Source: Robiginitalea aestuariiviva
GTDB lineage: Bacteria > Bacteroidota > Bacteroidia > Flavobacteriales > Flavobacteriaceae
Assembly: GCF_029537735.1 (NCBI RefSeq)
Contig: NZ_JARPUQ010000001.1
Location: 1,212,696-1,276,695, forward strand
Direction: 5' to 3'
DNA: 64,000 bases
Part shown: one piece after another, positions 43,506 through 53,132 of the stretch
Layout of the letters: the number at the start of each line of letters is the position of its first letter
Position numbering within the stretch: position 1 is the stretch's first letter
Notes under the pieces: generated by a model
What the model was told of the DNA's origin: nothing
What the model saw: only the letters and a program-made list of their open reading frames with translations
Databases searched by the model: none
Made by a program: the position numbers and the translations under genes

Positions 43506-44066
43506 AAACCCCAGGAAGGCCAGGGAGAGGATCCCGGCAACCAGGAGGTTGATGGGGACGCCCTTCATGCCTTCGGGCAGGTTGGCCAGTTCCAGGTATT
43601 CCCGTATACTGGCAAACAGGATTAGTGCCAGGGCAAACCCGAGGGAGCTGGAGAACGCGAAAAAGACGGCTTTAAGCAGGCTGGCATCGACCAGGCCGAG
43701 GGCCAGAATGGCTACCCCGAGCACCGCACAGTTGGTGGTGATCAGCGGCAGGAATACCCCCAGGGCCTGATACAGGGGCGGGCTCACTTTCTTCAGTACG
43801 ATTTCTACCATTTGCACCAGGGCGGCAATGACCAGGATAAAGGTGATGGTGCGCAGGTAATCCAGGCCCAGCGGCAATAGCAGGTACTGGTGCAACAGGT
43901 AGGTGACTGTGGTGGCAATAGTCATGACAAAGAGTACGGCGCCGGACATGCCCACCGAGGTGGACACCTTTCCGGAAACCCCCAGGAAGGGGCAAATCCC
44001 CAGAAATTGGGAAAGTACAATGTTGTTGACAAAGACCGCGCTGATAAGGATGACCCAGTATTCCAT
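43491..44066 (-). CDS. rnfA: Rnf complex subunit RnfA
   Basis: 191-residue integral membrane protein with six helices, homologous to NqrE. It shows NNIVLSQFLGICPFLGVSGK near the N-terminus, the half-channel containing a conserved Cys that binds the membrane [2Fe-2S] site with RnfE in this family. It is the last gene of rnfBCDGEA, two bases after rnfE. Confidence 0.95.
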   Translation of the reverse strand: MEYWVILISAVFVNNIVLSQFLGICPFLGVSGKVSTSVGMSGAVLFVMTIATTVTYLLHQYLLLPLGLDYLRTITFILVIAALVQMVEIVLKKVSPPLYQALGVFLPLITTNCAVLGVAILALGLVDASLLKAVFFAFSSSLGFALALILFASIREYLELANLPEGMKGVPINLLVAGILSLAFLGFAGLV

Positions 44067-44068
44067 GG

Positions 44069-44674
44069 CTATGCGACTTTACGGGTTAGGCGATTAAAGG
44101 CGATCGCCAGGTAGGACAAGGCGATAAAGGCCCCGGGGGGCAGGATAAACAGGATAAAGGTGTTGGCGTCTTCCGGCACAAACCGGAACCCGAAGAGGCT
44201 ACCGTTACCCAGGACTTCCCGGGTGGCCCCCAGTACGGTTAGCGCCAGGGTAAAGCCAATGCCCATACCCAGGGCGTCAATCACCGAGGCGGGCAGGTTG
44301 TTCTTGGAGGCAAAAGCCTCTGCGCGACCCAGGATCAGGCAGTTTACCACAATGAGCGGGATAAAGATGCCCAGCTGTTCGTACAGGAAGGGGATAAAGG
44401 CTTCCAGCACCATTTCTACAATGGTGACAAAGGAGGCGATAACCACAATAAAGGCGGGGATGCGAACCTTGGCTGGGATCTGGGTTTTAATCAGGGAGAC
44501 CACCACATTGGACATCAGCAGGACAAAGAGGGTGGCTACGCCCATGCCCAGGCCATTGTAGGCGGAGGAGGTCACTCCCAGGGTGGGGCACATCCCCAGC
44601 AGCATTACAAATACCGGATTTTCCTTAATTATGCCTTTCAGGAAATTTTCTTTGGGTCCTGGAGTCTGTTTCAT
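44069..44674 (-). CDS. rnfE: Rnf complex subunit RnfE
   Basis: 201 residues, six membrane helices, homologous to NqrD. Signature: [20 protein letters not shown] near the N-terminus, which pairs with RnfA's GICPFLG. Together the two form the ion-translocating core. It overlaps rnfG by four bases. Confidence 0.95.
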   Translation of the reverse strand: MKQTPGPKENFLKGIIKENPVFVMLLGMCPTLGVTSSAYNGLGMGVATLFVLLMSNVVVSLIKTQIPAKVRIPAFIVVIASFVTIVEMVLEAFIPFLYEQLGIFIPLIVVNCLILGRAEAFASKNNLPASVIDALGMGIGFTLALTVLGATREVLGNGSLFGFRFVPEDANTFILFILPPGAFIALSYLAIAFNRLTRKVA

Positions 44675-45279
44675 GGCTTCCGGGTTTGGTTCGGCCGGCC
44701 CTCCATTTGGGACCGGTACACTTCATAGGCCTGTTGCACGGCTTCGGCAAAAGCCCGCGTACTGATGGTTGCCCCGGCCAGGGCGTCTACCTGTCCCCCG
44801 TCTTTACGTACGCGAAGGTCAAAGGTTGCGGGGTCTTTCTCCCTGAATTGTTTCAGAAAGGCCTCTCCCTTCATCTTGGTACCCAGGCCGGGCGTTTCCT
44901 TCTGTTCCAGCACAGCGATGTTGCGGATACTGCCATCCGGGTTAAAACCTACCAGCAGGCGTACGGTACCATTGTATCCTTTTTCGGACCCGCCAGTGAC
45001 GGCCACTCCTACCAGGGTGCTGTCCTGCATGGCCGGATAGAATTCCAGGCTGTCGGGAGCTCCTTCCCAGGAAAGGCGTACGGCTTCATCCACCGGACTG
45101 TTGGTAAAGGCCGGCAAGACGTTTTTTAGGGCGTTAACCTTCCGTTCCAGCCGGGCGCGGGCCTTGGGTTCCAGGGTCAGTTCGTTTACATAGCCCAGGG
45201 AAATTCCTGCGATCAGGGTAATCGCGAACAGGGCAAAGACCATGTTGAACAGGGAGGAAGCTTTCTTTTTCACGGTCAT
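44671..45279 (-). CDS. rnfG: Rnf complex subunit RnfG (flavoprotein)
   Basis: 202 residues: one N-terminal membrane helix and a periplasmic FMN-binding domain. The covalent FMN site is [16 protein letters not shown], where the final Thr carries FMN in the family (consensus SGATxT; Ala replaces the first Ser). It also shows [13 protein letters not shown], as in NqrC. Overlaps rnfD and rnfE by four bases each, so the genes are coupled. Confidence 0.94.
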   Translation of the reverse strand: MTVKKKASSLFNMVFALFAITLIAGISLGYVNELTLEPKARARLERKVNALKNVLPAFTNSPVDEAVRLSWEGAPDSLEFYPAMQDSTLVGVAVTGGSEKGYNGTVRLLVGFNPDGSIRNIAVLEQKETPGLGTKMKGEAFLKQFREKDPATFDLRVRKDGGQVDALAGATISTRAFAEAVQQAYEVYRSQMEGRPNQTRKP

Positions 45280-46286
45280 ACGATTTTGGCTTTGATCCGC
45301 GAACCGAATCGCCGGGGTTTAAAATAGCGGTTGATCAGGGGGACAAAGGCATTCATGATCAGGATGGCAAAGGAGATACCTTCCGGGTAGGATCCAAACA
45401 AGCGGATCACCACCGTAAGGACTCCGATCCCTATGGCAAATACCACCATGCCTTTCCGGGTAACCGGGCTGGTGACCAGGTCGGTGGCCATGTAAAAGGC
45501 GCCCAGGATGGCCCCGCCGGACAGGAGGTGGATCAGGGGGTTGGCGTAATGCTCGGGGTCTACGGCCCAGAAAATGCCGGTCATCAGGGCCATGGTGGCC
45601 AGGACCACTACCGGGATGTGCCAGGAAATCACCCGCCGGGCCAGCAGGTAGCCCCCCCCGGCCAGCAGGGCCAGGGCAGACATCTCGCCCAGGGACCCGG
45701 AGGTAAACCCAAGCAGCATGTCCATGCCCGACGGGATGCGTGGCGCGAGTGTACTCATGGTTTCCCCGAATTGCAGCCCTTCCTTCAGGATGCCCAGGGT
45801 AGTGGCCCCGGCAACGGCATCTACATTGGGGCCTACACCTTCTGCCGCCATGGGCCAGAGGGTCATTTGCACGGGGAAGGAAATCAGGAGGAATACCCGC
45901 CCGACCAGGGCCGGGTTAAAGACATTGAACCCCAACCCCCCAAAGGACCATTTGGCGATGCCGATCGCCACCAGGCTGCCGGCAATGACCATCCAGACGG
46001 GCAGGCCCGCCGGCAGGTTAAAGGCCAGCAGGATCCCGGTTATCAGGGCAGACCCGTCCCCCAGGGTGGTCTCAGTCTTCATCAGGTATTTCTGGATGAG
46101 GTATTCAAAGAGCAGGCAGGAAACCACAGCGGTGGTGGTGGTAATCAGGGCCGGAATGCCGAAGACATAGACAGATACCAAAAAGGCAGGGATCAGCGCG
46201 ATGACAACATCGTACATCAGCCTTTTGGAGGTCCGGTCCGAATGTACGTGGGGGGAGGCGGAAACGATAATGGGTTGGGACTCCAT
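45276..46286 (-). CDS. rnfD: Rnf complex subunit RnfD (flavoprotein)
   Basis: 336 residues with about ten membrane helices, homologous to NqrB. The covalent FMN site appears as DAVAGATTLGILKEG. PHVHSDRTSKRLMYDVVIAL opens the protein. It takes part in electron flow across the membrane and ion pumping. It begins two bases after rnfC and overlaps rnfG by four bases. Confidence 0.95.
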   Translation of the reverse strand: MESQPIIVSASPHVHSDRTSKRLMYDVVIALIPAFLVSVYVFGIPALITTTTAVVSCLLFEYLIQKYLMKTETTLGDGSALITGILLAFNLPAGLPVWMVIAGSLVAIGIAKWSFGGLGFNVFNPALVGRVFLLISFPVQMTLWPMAAEGVGPNVDAVAGATTLGILKEGLQFGETMSTLAPRIPSGMDMLLGFTSGSLGEMSALALLAGGGYLLARRVISWHIPVVVLATMALMTGIFWAVDPEHYANPLIHLLSGGAILGAFYMATDLVTSPVTRKGMVVFAIGIGVLTVVIRLFGSYPEGISFAILIMNAFVPLINRYFKPRRFGSRIKAKIV

Positions 46287-46288
46287 GG

Positions 46289-47617
46289 TCAGGCGGTTTT
46301 GGGGGTGAGGCCTTTAACCACCGATTTCCCGAAGCGGATATAATCCAGCAGGGGGCGGTGGGACGGGCAGACATAGCTGCACGAACCACATTCAATACAG
46401 GTCAGGATGTCTTCGTTGGAAGCATGGGAGTACATCCCTTTTTCGGTCAGGTTCATCAGCAGGTGGGGCTCCAGCCCCATGGGGCAAACCGAGACGCATT
46501 CCCCGCAGCGGATGCAGTTCCGGGGCTCGCCCCGGCTGGCTTCCTCTTCCCCAATCACCAGGATACCGGAAGTCCCTTTGGTAACGGGGACGTCGGTACT
46601 CTTCAGGGCCTTGCCCATCATAGGGCCCCCACTCACGATTTTACGGGTCGCTTCGGGCACCCCACCCACAGCTTCCAGCAGGTCGGCAATGGGCGTCCCG
46701 ATCCTGGCCCAGAAATTGGAAGGGGCCTGCAGGTGCTTCCCGGTAACGGTTACGACCCGTTCCATCAGGGGCCGGTTGTGCTGTACCGCCTGGTAGATGG
46801 CAAATATGGTCCCGACATTATGAACCACCACACCTACATCCAGGGGCAGCCCGTTTTTGGGGACCTCCCGGCCCAGTAAGGCCCGGACCAGTTGTTTTTC
46901 CCCGCCCTGGGGATATTTTACCTGCAGGGCGGCAATCTGTATGCCGGATCCCTTGGGGCAGCGCTCGCGGAAGCGCTCAATGGCGTCCCGTTTGTTGTTT
47001 TCGATTCCGATGATGGCCCGGCCCACGCCCAGGGCGTGCATCAGGATGCGGATGCCCACCAGGATCTCGTCTGTTTTTTCCAGCATAAGCCGGTGGTCTG
47101 CCGTCAGGTAGGGTTCGCATTCCACCCCGTTCACGATCAGGCAGTCCAGATGCTGGTCTTTTTTGATGTGTAGTTTTACGTGGGCCGGAAAGGTGGCCCC
47201 GCCCAGCCCCACAATCCCATAGTCCGAGATGCGCTGCAGGATTTCCTCCGGGCTCAGGGTGATTTCAGACTTCAGGGGCCACTCCGGGACTTCGGCATTG
47301 GCCGGGTCTTTTTCGTCCGTGCGGATCACAATGCATTGTTTCTTATACCCGCTGGTGTCCACAATCATATCCAGTTTGGTCACGGTGCCCGCCACCGGGG
47401 CGTGGATATTGGAGGACACATATCCGCCTGAGCGCGCAATAACCTGGCCTATGGTGACCTTGTCCTTGCGCTCCACGATAATTTCCGCCGGGATCCCGAT
47501 GTGCTGCGCAATGGGTACATATACCGTTTTGGGTATGCCCATCCGCCGGATCGGCTGTCCGGAGGTGAGTTTGTTTTCAGGCGGGTGAATCCCTCCTTTG
47601 GGAAAGGTCTTAAGCAT
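46289..47617 (-). CDS. rnfC: Rnf complex subunit RnfC (NADH/ferredoxin-linked Fe-S flavoprotein)
   Basis: 442 residues. The N-terminal FPKGGIHPPENK opens the family; a NADH- and FMN-binding domain similar to Nqo1 follows, then two [4Fe-4S] motifs, NCIRCGECVSVCP and CIECGSCSYVCP. It is the NAD site of the complex. ATG 47617 is preferred to the neighbouring GTG 47620; either overlaps rnfB by about eight to eleven bases. The C-terminal SH3-like extension of some RnfC is absent. Confidence 0.95.
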   Translation of the reverse strand: MLKTFPKGGIHPPENKLTSGQPIRRMGIPKTVYVPIAQHIGIPAEIIVERKDKVTIGQVIARSGGYVSSNIHAPVAGTVTKLDMIVDTSGYKKQCIVIRTDEKDPANAEVPEWPLKSEITLSPEEILQRISDYGIVGLGGATFPAHVKLHIKKDQHLDCLIVNGVECEPYLTADHRLMLEKTDEILVGIRILMHALGVGRAIIGIENNKRDAIERFRERCPKGSGIQIAALQVKYPQGGEKQLVRALLGREVPKNGLPLDVGVVVHNVGTIFAIYQAVQHNRPLMERVVTVTGKHLQAPSNFWARIGTPIADLLEAVGGVPEATRKIVSGGPMMGKALKSTDVPVTKGTSGILVIGEEEASRGEPRNCIRCGECVSVCPMGLEPHLLMNLTEKGMYSHASNEDILTCIECGSCSYVCPSHRPLLDYIRFGKSVVKGLTPKTA

Positions 47618-48497
47618 CACTCTGGGGTTTTACCGTTACGCTTCCCGCGGTGTCCGGGGCAGGGGCAACTTTGACTTTGCGCGGCGGGAAATTGGTTTCA
47701 ATGATGGAATGGGTCGGGCAGACCGGAACGCATTTCCGGCACAGGGTGCAGTATTCCGGGTCTATATACGCCAAATTGTTTTCGATGGTGATGGCATCTT
47801 TGGGGCAGGCATCGATGCATTTGGAACAGCCGATACAGGCCACGGAACAGGCTTTTTTGGCCAGGCCGCCTTTTTCTTCGTTCAGGCAGCCTACATACAC
47901 CTTCAGGTCCCGTTTGTTTTTGGGACGCATTTCTATGATGTCTCTCGGGCAGGCGGTAACGCACATCCCACAGGAGGTGCATTTGTCCGTAATGACCACG
48001 GGCAGGCCGGTGGCCTCGTCCATGTACATGGCGTCAAAGCTGCAGGCAGCCACACAGTCGCCATCCCCCAGACAGCCGTACTGGCAGTCCGTTTCCCCAC
48101 TGTAAATCAGCGCAGAAATGGCACAGGAGCGCGGCCCCTGGTATTCGGAGGTTTTGGGCCGGACCTCGCAACTGCCCTGGCAGCGCACCACGGCCACAGT
48201 GGGGTCCTTCTCTGCCACCTCTTTGCCCAGGGCTTCGGAGACCCATTTCATCACTTCATTCCCCCCAACCGGGCAGAAGAGGTCGGAAATATCTTCGGAG
48301 CCTACCAGTTTTTCGGCAAAGGATCGGCAGCCCGGGGAACCGCAGCCCGCGCAGTTGGCACCGGGTAAAAGTTCCTCTACCTGGGCGATCAGCGGGTTTT
48401 CATGTACGTGGAATTTCTTGGATACCACATAAAGCACCAGGCCGGCCACAACGCCCAGCAGGGTTAGCAGGATTACACTATTGAGAATACTGTCCAT
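47610..48497 (-). CDS. rnfB: Rnf complex subunit RnfB (ferredoxin-like)
   Basis: 295 residues: an N-terminal membrane helix, a [4Fe-4S] domain (CAGCGSPGCRSF), then a series of ferredoxin-like cysteine motifs including CTSCGMCVTACP, CIGCSKCIDACP and CTLCRKCVPVCP. It takes electrons from soluble ferredoxin and passes them into the complex. It heads the rnf genes, six bases after the RseC-like gene. Confidence 0.95.
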   Translation of the reverse strand: MDSILNSVILLTLLGVVAGLVLYVVSKKFHVHENPLIAQVEELLPGANCAGCGSPGCRSFAEKLVGSEDISDLFCPVGGNEVMKWVSEALGKEVAEKDPTVAVVRCQGSCEVRPKTSEYQGPRSCAISALIYSGETDCQYGCLGDGDCVAACSFDAMYMDEATGLPVVITDKCTSCGMCVTACPRDIIEMRPKNKRDLKVYVGCLNEEKGGLAKKACSVACIGCSKCIDACPKDAITIENNLAYIDPEYCTLCRKCVPVCPTHSIIETNFPPRKVKVAPAPDTAGSVTVKPQSDA

Positions 48498-48503
48498 TAT
48501 GCT

Positions 48504-48935
48504 TTAATCAGGTTTCAGAAGGGAAATTCTGAAGGTTTTTTTAAAATAATTCCCGAACCGGGATACCAGAAAATAGTAAGGGATCAGGATAAACAGGGAT
48601 GCCGCACCGGCGGCCCATTCCTCCAGGAAGAGGGAGGTGGTGAGCAGGGTGGCGAGCATCAGCAGGAACGGGAGGAGGTAGGCCCAGAATACCGCCTGTT
48701 GGCCCAGGTCTTTCCGCAAAATCACTTCCACGGGTTCATGCAACCGGTAGGGCCCTCCGGCAGCGGTGATTTCCACCTCTTTCCCGCCGGATTCCGCCAC
48801 GCCGCACAGGGCTTTGGCCCTGCAGCTTTCGCAATGAACGTCGGCATCCAGGGTTACTTTAATGGTGGTCCCGGAAATTTCGGAGACGACCCCCTGGTGG
48901 ATATACACCTGTTGGTCCGTTGAACTATGGCCCAT
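48504..48935 (-). CDS. RseC/SoxR-reducing system protein
   Basis: 143 residues. An N-terminal beta-rich domain carries a cysteine set (Cys35, Cys38, Cys44: HCESCRAKALCG), followed by two membrane helices (about 82-103 and 108-126). This is the RseC family, called RsxC-associated or SoxR-reducing in E. coli. In Bacteroidota it commonly leads the rnf operon, as here. It may deliver a cluster or electrons to the complex, or assist its assembly; the role is not established. Confidence 0.88.
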   Translation of the reverse strand: MGHSSTDQQVYIHQGVVSEISGTTIKVTLDADVHCESCRAKALCGVAESGGKEVEITAAGGPYRLHEPVEVILRKDLGQQAVFWAYLLPFLLMLATLLTTSLFLEEWAAGAASLFILIPYYFLVSRFGNYFKKTFRISLLKPD

Positions 48936-49152
48936 GTCTGTTGCTGTTAAACCGTGCTATTGTCTCGTGGTGAAACTACTACAAGTATTCCCGGGATTTC
49001 ATGACATATATCAGCCTTCCCGTTTATGCCCTTCCCGGCGGTATTCGGAAGTCCGGCGGATTCGCCTTATTTTTACGAGCCTTCGCCCTGAGGCGCTCAA
49101 AGCCCTTGGCGAAAACAGGATTTTTCCTGCCCAAACCAAACAATTGTCATAC

Positions 49153-51342
49153 ATGAGGACCCTGAAGTATTTTGTTTTTGTCGCTTTTGTTTCCCTGGTT
49201 TCCTGCCGGCAGGCGCCGCCCACGGAGGCAGAGCAGTGGGAGGCGCGCGCTTCACGCATCACCATTCACCGGGACGATTTTGGCGTGCCGCACATTTATG
49301 CCAGGACCGATGCGGATGCCGTATTCGGGATGCTTTACGCCCAGTGTGAGGACGACTTTAACCGCGTGGAACAAAACTATATCTGGGCCATAGGCCGCTT
49401 GGCGGAGGTAGAAGGGGAAGATGCCCTTTACAGCGACTTGCGGGCCCGTATGTTTATGTCCAGGGAGGAGGCCATGGAGGCGTATCGCAACAGCCCGCCC
49501 TGGCTGCAGGCCCTCTGCGATGCCTTTGCGGACGGAATCAACTACTACCTGCACACCCACCCGGAAGTGAAACCCCGCCTGCTCACGCGCTTTGAACCCT
49601 GGATGCCCATGTACTTTAGCGAAGGATCCATTGGGGGCGACATTGAGCGGATCAGCACCCGGAAGATTCGGGCCTATTATGAAGAAGGGGCCGAATTGCC
49701 CCGGCAGGAAGTGGAGGCCCTGGAGCGTCAGGCGGCCGAGGCAGAACCCCAGGGGTCCAACGGGATTGCCATTGCCGGCGCGCTTACCCAATCCGGCAAT
49801 GCCATGTTGCTGATCAACCCCCACACCTCCTTTTATTTCCGGGGCGAGATCCACGTGGTAAGTGAAGAGGGATTAAACGCCTATGGGGCAGTTACCTGGG
49901 GGCAGTTCTTTATCTATCAGGGCTTCAATGAAAAAACGGGGTGGATGCACACCTCCACCTATACGGATGTGATGGACGAATTCCTGGAAACCGTTGCGGT
50001 TTCCCAGACCGGGGAGCCCGTGTACCAATACGGGGAAGTATGGCGGCCGGTTCAGGCTTCCGAGGTTACCCTGGCCTATGCTTCCGGGGATTCCCTGGCC
50101 CATAAGACCTTCCCTTTATACCGGACCCACCACGGGCCCATTACCCACCAGCAGGAGGGCAAACCGGTGGCTTCTGCCATGATGTGGGATCCCGCCCGGG
50201 CCCTGGAGCAGGCGTTTATCCGCACCAAGCAGGACGGGTATGAAGGCTTCCGGCAGATGATGGACATCCGCACCAATTCCTCAAACAATACGGTTTATGC
50301 AGATGCAGACGGGAACATTGCCTATTTCCACGGGAATTTTATTCCCCGCCGCGACCCCCGCTTCAATTACCGGGAACCTGTAGATGGCAGCAACCCGGAT
50401 ACGGACTGGCAAGGGCTGCACACGGTAGATGAGAATATCCTGGTGCTGAACCCGCCCAACGGCTGGATTCAGAATTGCAATTCCACCCCCTATACTTCAG
50501 CCCTGGAATACAGCCCCAAACGGGAAGACTACCCGGGGTATATGTCGCTGGACCGGGAAAACTTCCGCGGGGTACACGCCATTGAACTGCTCAAGGGACG
50601 CAGTGGCTATACCCTGGACAGCCTTATTGCCCTGGCCTATGATCCGTACCTACCCGCCTTTGAAGCGCTTATCCCGGGCCTGGTGGAGGCCTTTGACCGT
50701 AACCCGGCAGCGTACCCGGAACTCAGGGATCCCGTTGAGGTCCTGCGCGCCTGGGATTTCCGGACCTCGGAACAAGCCGTGGGCATGACCCTGGCCCATT
50801 TTTACGGTACCCGCTATGCCCGGGAAGGGGAGGCCCCGGAAGGGCTCACCCCTATGGAAACCCTGACGTATTTTGGGGCAGATTCCCCTGGGGACGAACG
50901 CCTCGGGGTTTTTGCCCGGACCGTGGCCCAGCTGGAGTCGGATTTCGGGCGATGGGATGTGCCCTGGGGCGAAGTTAACCGCTATCAGCGCCTGAACGGC
51001 GACCTCAGGCAGGCCTTTGACGACGCCAAGCCCAGTATTCCTGTTGGGCTGGCCTCCGGGCGCTGGGGCGCCCTGGCCGCATACGGGGCGCGGTACCACA
51101 ACAATACCAAAAAGATTTACGGTACGCGGGGCAACAGCTTTGTGGCCGTGGTGGAGTTCGGGGACCGGGTCAAGGCCAAAACCCTGCTGGCCGGCGGGCA
51201 GAGCGGGGATCCGGATTCGCCCCACTTTGACGATCAGGCCCAGCGGTATGCCGATGCGAAATTCAAGGATGTGCCGTATTACAAGGAGGACGTGATGGCC
51301 CGCGCCCGGGAAACATACCACCCGGGGGAGCGTAGGCCCTGA
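49153..51342 (+). CDS. Penicillin-acylase-family N-terminal-nucleophile hydrolase (lipoprotein)
   Basis: 729 residues from ATG 49153, chosen because it starts a lipoprotein signal (MRTLKYFVFVAFVSLVSC). The precursor shows a spacer and then the autocleavage point QGSNGIAIAG, with the nucleophile Ser202 at the new N-terminus of the beta chain, followed by GNAMLLINPHTSF. The family includes penicillin, cephalosporin and acyl-homoserine-lactone acylases; substrates here are unknown. Near the stop the gene faces a secreted-protein gene with a one-base gap. A near -7 box, TATTTTTA (49069-49076), lies 77 bases upstream. Confidence 0.9.
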   Translation: MRTLKYFVFVAFVSLVSCRQAPPTEAEQWEARASRITIHRDDFGVPHIYARTDADAVFGMLYAQCEDDFNRVEQNYIWAIGRLAEVEGEDALYSDLRARMFMSREEAMEAYRNSPPWLQALCDAFADGINYYLHTHPEVKPRLLTRFEPWMPMYFSEGSIGGDIERISTRKIRAYYEEGAELPRQEVEALERQAAEAEPQGSNGIAIAGALTQSGNAMLLINPHTSFYFRGEIHVVSEEGLNAYGAVTWGQFFIYQGFNEKTGWMHTSTYTDVMDEFLETVAVSQTGEPVYQYGEVWRPVQASEVTLAYASGDSLAHKTFPLYRTHHGPITHQQEGKPVASAMMWDPARALEQAFIRTKQDGYEGFRQMMDIRTNSSNNTVYADADGNIAYFHGNFIPRRDPRFNYREPVDGSNPDTDWQGLHTVDENILVLNPPNGWIQNCNSTPYTSALEYSPKREDYPGYMSLDRENFRGVHAIELLKGRSGYTLDSLIALAYDPYLPAFEALIPGLVEAFDRNPAAYPELRDPVEVLRAWDFRTSEQAVGMTLAHFYGTRYAREGEAPEGLTPMETLTYFGADSPGDERLGVFARTVAQLESDFGRWDVPWGEVNRYQRLNGDLRQAFDDAKPSIPVGLASGRWGALAAYGARYHNNTKKIYGTRGNSFVAVVEFGDRVKAKTLLAGGQSGDPDSPHFDDQAQRYADAKFKDVPYYKEDVMARARETYHPGERRP

Positions 51343-51343
51343 T

Positions 51344-51982
51344 TCATTCGTCCTTGACGATGATCAGAGAGGCCTTGGAGCCTGTGGAAAGCAGCCACTT
51401 GTTGGAATAGATGAGTTTGCCGGTATCGTCATAGACGTCTACCTGCGCGGTGTTGGGTCCGGTGGAACCCTGGTTCAGGGCTTCAAAATCCAGGCGGTTA
51501 AATCCTTTGTCCAGCTCCAGGTTCAGGCCTTTGTAGGCCCCGGTAAGGAGGATGTTGTGCTCCACCACCTCCCCGTTCACAAAGATTCGAACGCGGTCGC
51601 CATCCACAAATTCATGATCCCGGCAAACAATGCCCACAAATTTGGATGAGGTTTTGAAGTCGCCCAGGTACATGTCGCCGAAATGCCGGTCGGATTTCCC
51701 CTTTTCGGACTCCCCCAGATTCGGTTTTAAGACCAGGTCGTGGCCGGCCTGTTTCAGGTCCCGGTCCGGGAGCATGCGCACCTCACCCCGTCCTGTATTC
51801 AGGCCCAGGTCGTATTCCGGCAGCTTCTTGGGCAGGGCAGGCGGAGACAGGACCGGTTTGGACGTACCTTCCTTATCCGGCTCCGCTTTGATGTCCAGCG
51901 GCTTGGTTGCGGGAATGTCGCTTTGGGCCGACAGGGTGTGGGCACAAAACAGCAAAAAGGCAATCAGGGTTATGCGCATCAT
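51344..51982 (-). CDS. Secreted protein of unknown function
   Basis: 212 residues, with signal peptide MMRITLIAFLLFCAHTLSAQ. The mature part has a charged, Pro-rich linker (about 25-60) and a beta-rich C-terminal half (about 110-212) with FVGIVCRDHEFVDGDRVRIF and NRLDFEALNQGSTGPNTAQV. The pattern looks like a beta-sandwich module. I do not recognise a characterised family. A periplasmic or surface protein. Confidence 0.75.
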   Translation of the reverse strand: MMRITLIAFLLFCAHTLSAQSDIPATKPLDIKAEPDKEGTSKPVLSPPALPKKLPEYDLGLNTGRGEVRMLPDRDLKQAGHDLVLKPNLGESEKGKSDRHFGDMYLGDFKTSSKFVGIVCRDHEFVDGDRVRIFVNGEVVEHNILLTGAYKGLNLELDKGFNRLDFEALNQGSTGPNTAQVDVYDDTGKLIYSNKWLLSTGSKASLIIVKDE

Positions 51983-52043
51983 TATTCTTCTAACGTAAAA
52001 GTAGCAAATACCTTGCCGGAGCGCCCCAAAAAGCTGTTAAAAA

Positions 52044-53126
52044 TCAGATTGAACCCCGGGAGGGCAGATTTCTGTTCAGAAACCGTATCCCATTGCCCTG
52101 TAGGATATTGCGAAGGTCTTCCGGGGAATACCCCATGCCGGAGAGCAGGTCCCCGATGCGGTGCAGGTCTGCGATGCTGTCCATGTCCGATGGGCCTTGT
52201 TCCCGTCCGAAGCCGCCATCCAGGTCCGTGCCTAGGCAGCAATGGAGGCTGTTACCAGCCAGCTGGCAGACATGGTCAATATGCCGGGCTGCGTCTTGCA
52301 GGGTTACCGGGGTGTTGGCCGGGTTGGATTGACCCTTAATCCATCCAGGCACCAGCATCCAGGCATCCAGGGCCGCGCCAATCACAGCCCCCCGATCCAA
52401 TAGCAGGCGCAGTTGTTCGTCCGAGAATTGCCGTTGGTCCGGCACCAGGGCCCTGGCATTGGAGTGGCTGGCCCAAACAGGCCCCTGGAAGACCTCCAGG
52501 GCTTCAAAGAAACAGGCATCGCTCAGGTGGGTTACATCCAGTACCATCCCCAGCCGGTCCATTTCGCGGAGTAGTTCCCTGCCCCTTGGGTTTAGCCCGC
52601 CTTCCGTATGGGTGCCCATGGCATAGGTGCCCGGCCCGTAGTGGGCCGGGCCCAGCATCCGTAAGCCGTCCTGGTAGGACCGTTCCAGCAGGCCGGGTTC
52701 CACGATGGAATCCGCCCCTTCCAGGCTCAGGACAAACCCGATGGGCCGGGGTTCATCCCTGTGGTTTTCCCAGATGGCCAGGTGTTCATCGAGGTCTTCC
52801 CGGGTACGGATCTGTCGCAATTCCCCCTGGCGCTCCATTTCCCGGTACCACGCCAGCTGGCCCTGGGTCTGTGCCCAGGCCTGTTCGGGGGAATGCCATC
52901 CGGGGAGGGGGTTGCCGGGCTTTACGTACCGGGCAATCAGGGTGGCTACGCACAAACCGATCCCGCCCTTGCGCATTTCCGGGAAACAAACCGTTCCCTG
53001 GCCGCGGTCCCGTTTATCCGTTTGTCCGGCCTCCCGTTGGCGGATTTCCTCTAATGGGAGCCTGAAGTCCCGGTTCCATTCCATGGCATTCATGGCCAGA
53101 TCCAGGTGGGCATCAAATAGCATCAT
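52044..53126 (-). CDS. Membrane-dipeptidase-family (M19) zinc dipeptidase
   Basis: 360 residues of the renal dipeptidase family. The zinc motif is LFDAHLDLAMN, with further metal-site sequences WASHSNARALVP and CCLGTDLDGGFG. Family members cleave dipeptides, several of them with D-amino acids at the C-terminal position. No signal peptide is seen, so it is probably cytoplasmic. Last gene of the GntP-RidA-D-TA-dipeptidase operon, six bases after the D-threonine-aldolase-like gene. The operon suggests that it may free D-amino acids from dipeptides. Confidence 0.88.
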   Translation of the reverse strand: MMLFDAHLDLAMNAMEWNRDFRLPLEEIRQREAGQTDKRDRGQGTVCFPEMRKGGIGLCVATLIARYVKPGNPLPGWHSPEQAWAQTQGQLAWYREMERQGELRQIRTREDLDEHLAIWENHRDEPRPIGFVLSLEGADSIVEPGLLERSYQDGLRMLGPAHYGPGTYAMGTHTEGGLNPRGRELLREMDRLGMVLDVTHLSDACFFEALEVFQGPVWASHSNARALVPDQRQFSDEQLRLLLDRGAVIGAALDAWMLVPGWIKGQSNPANTPVTLQDAARHIDHVCQLAGNSLHCCLGTDLDGGFGREQGPSDMDSIADLHRIGDLLSGMGYSPEDLRNILQGNGIRFLNRNLPSRGSI

Positions 53127-53132
53127 CTTCTT

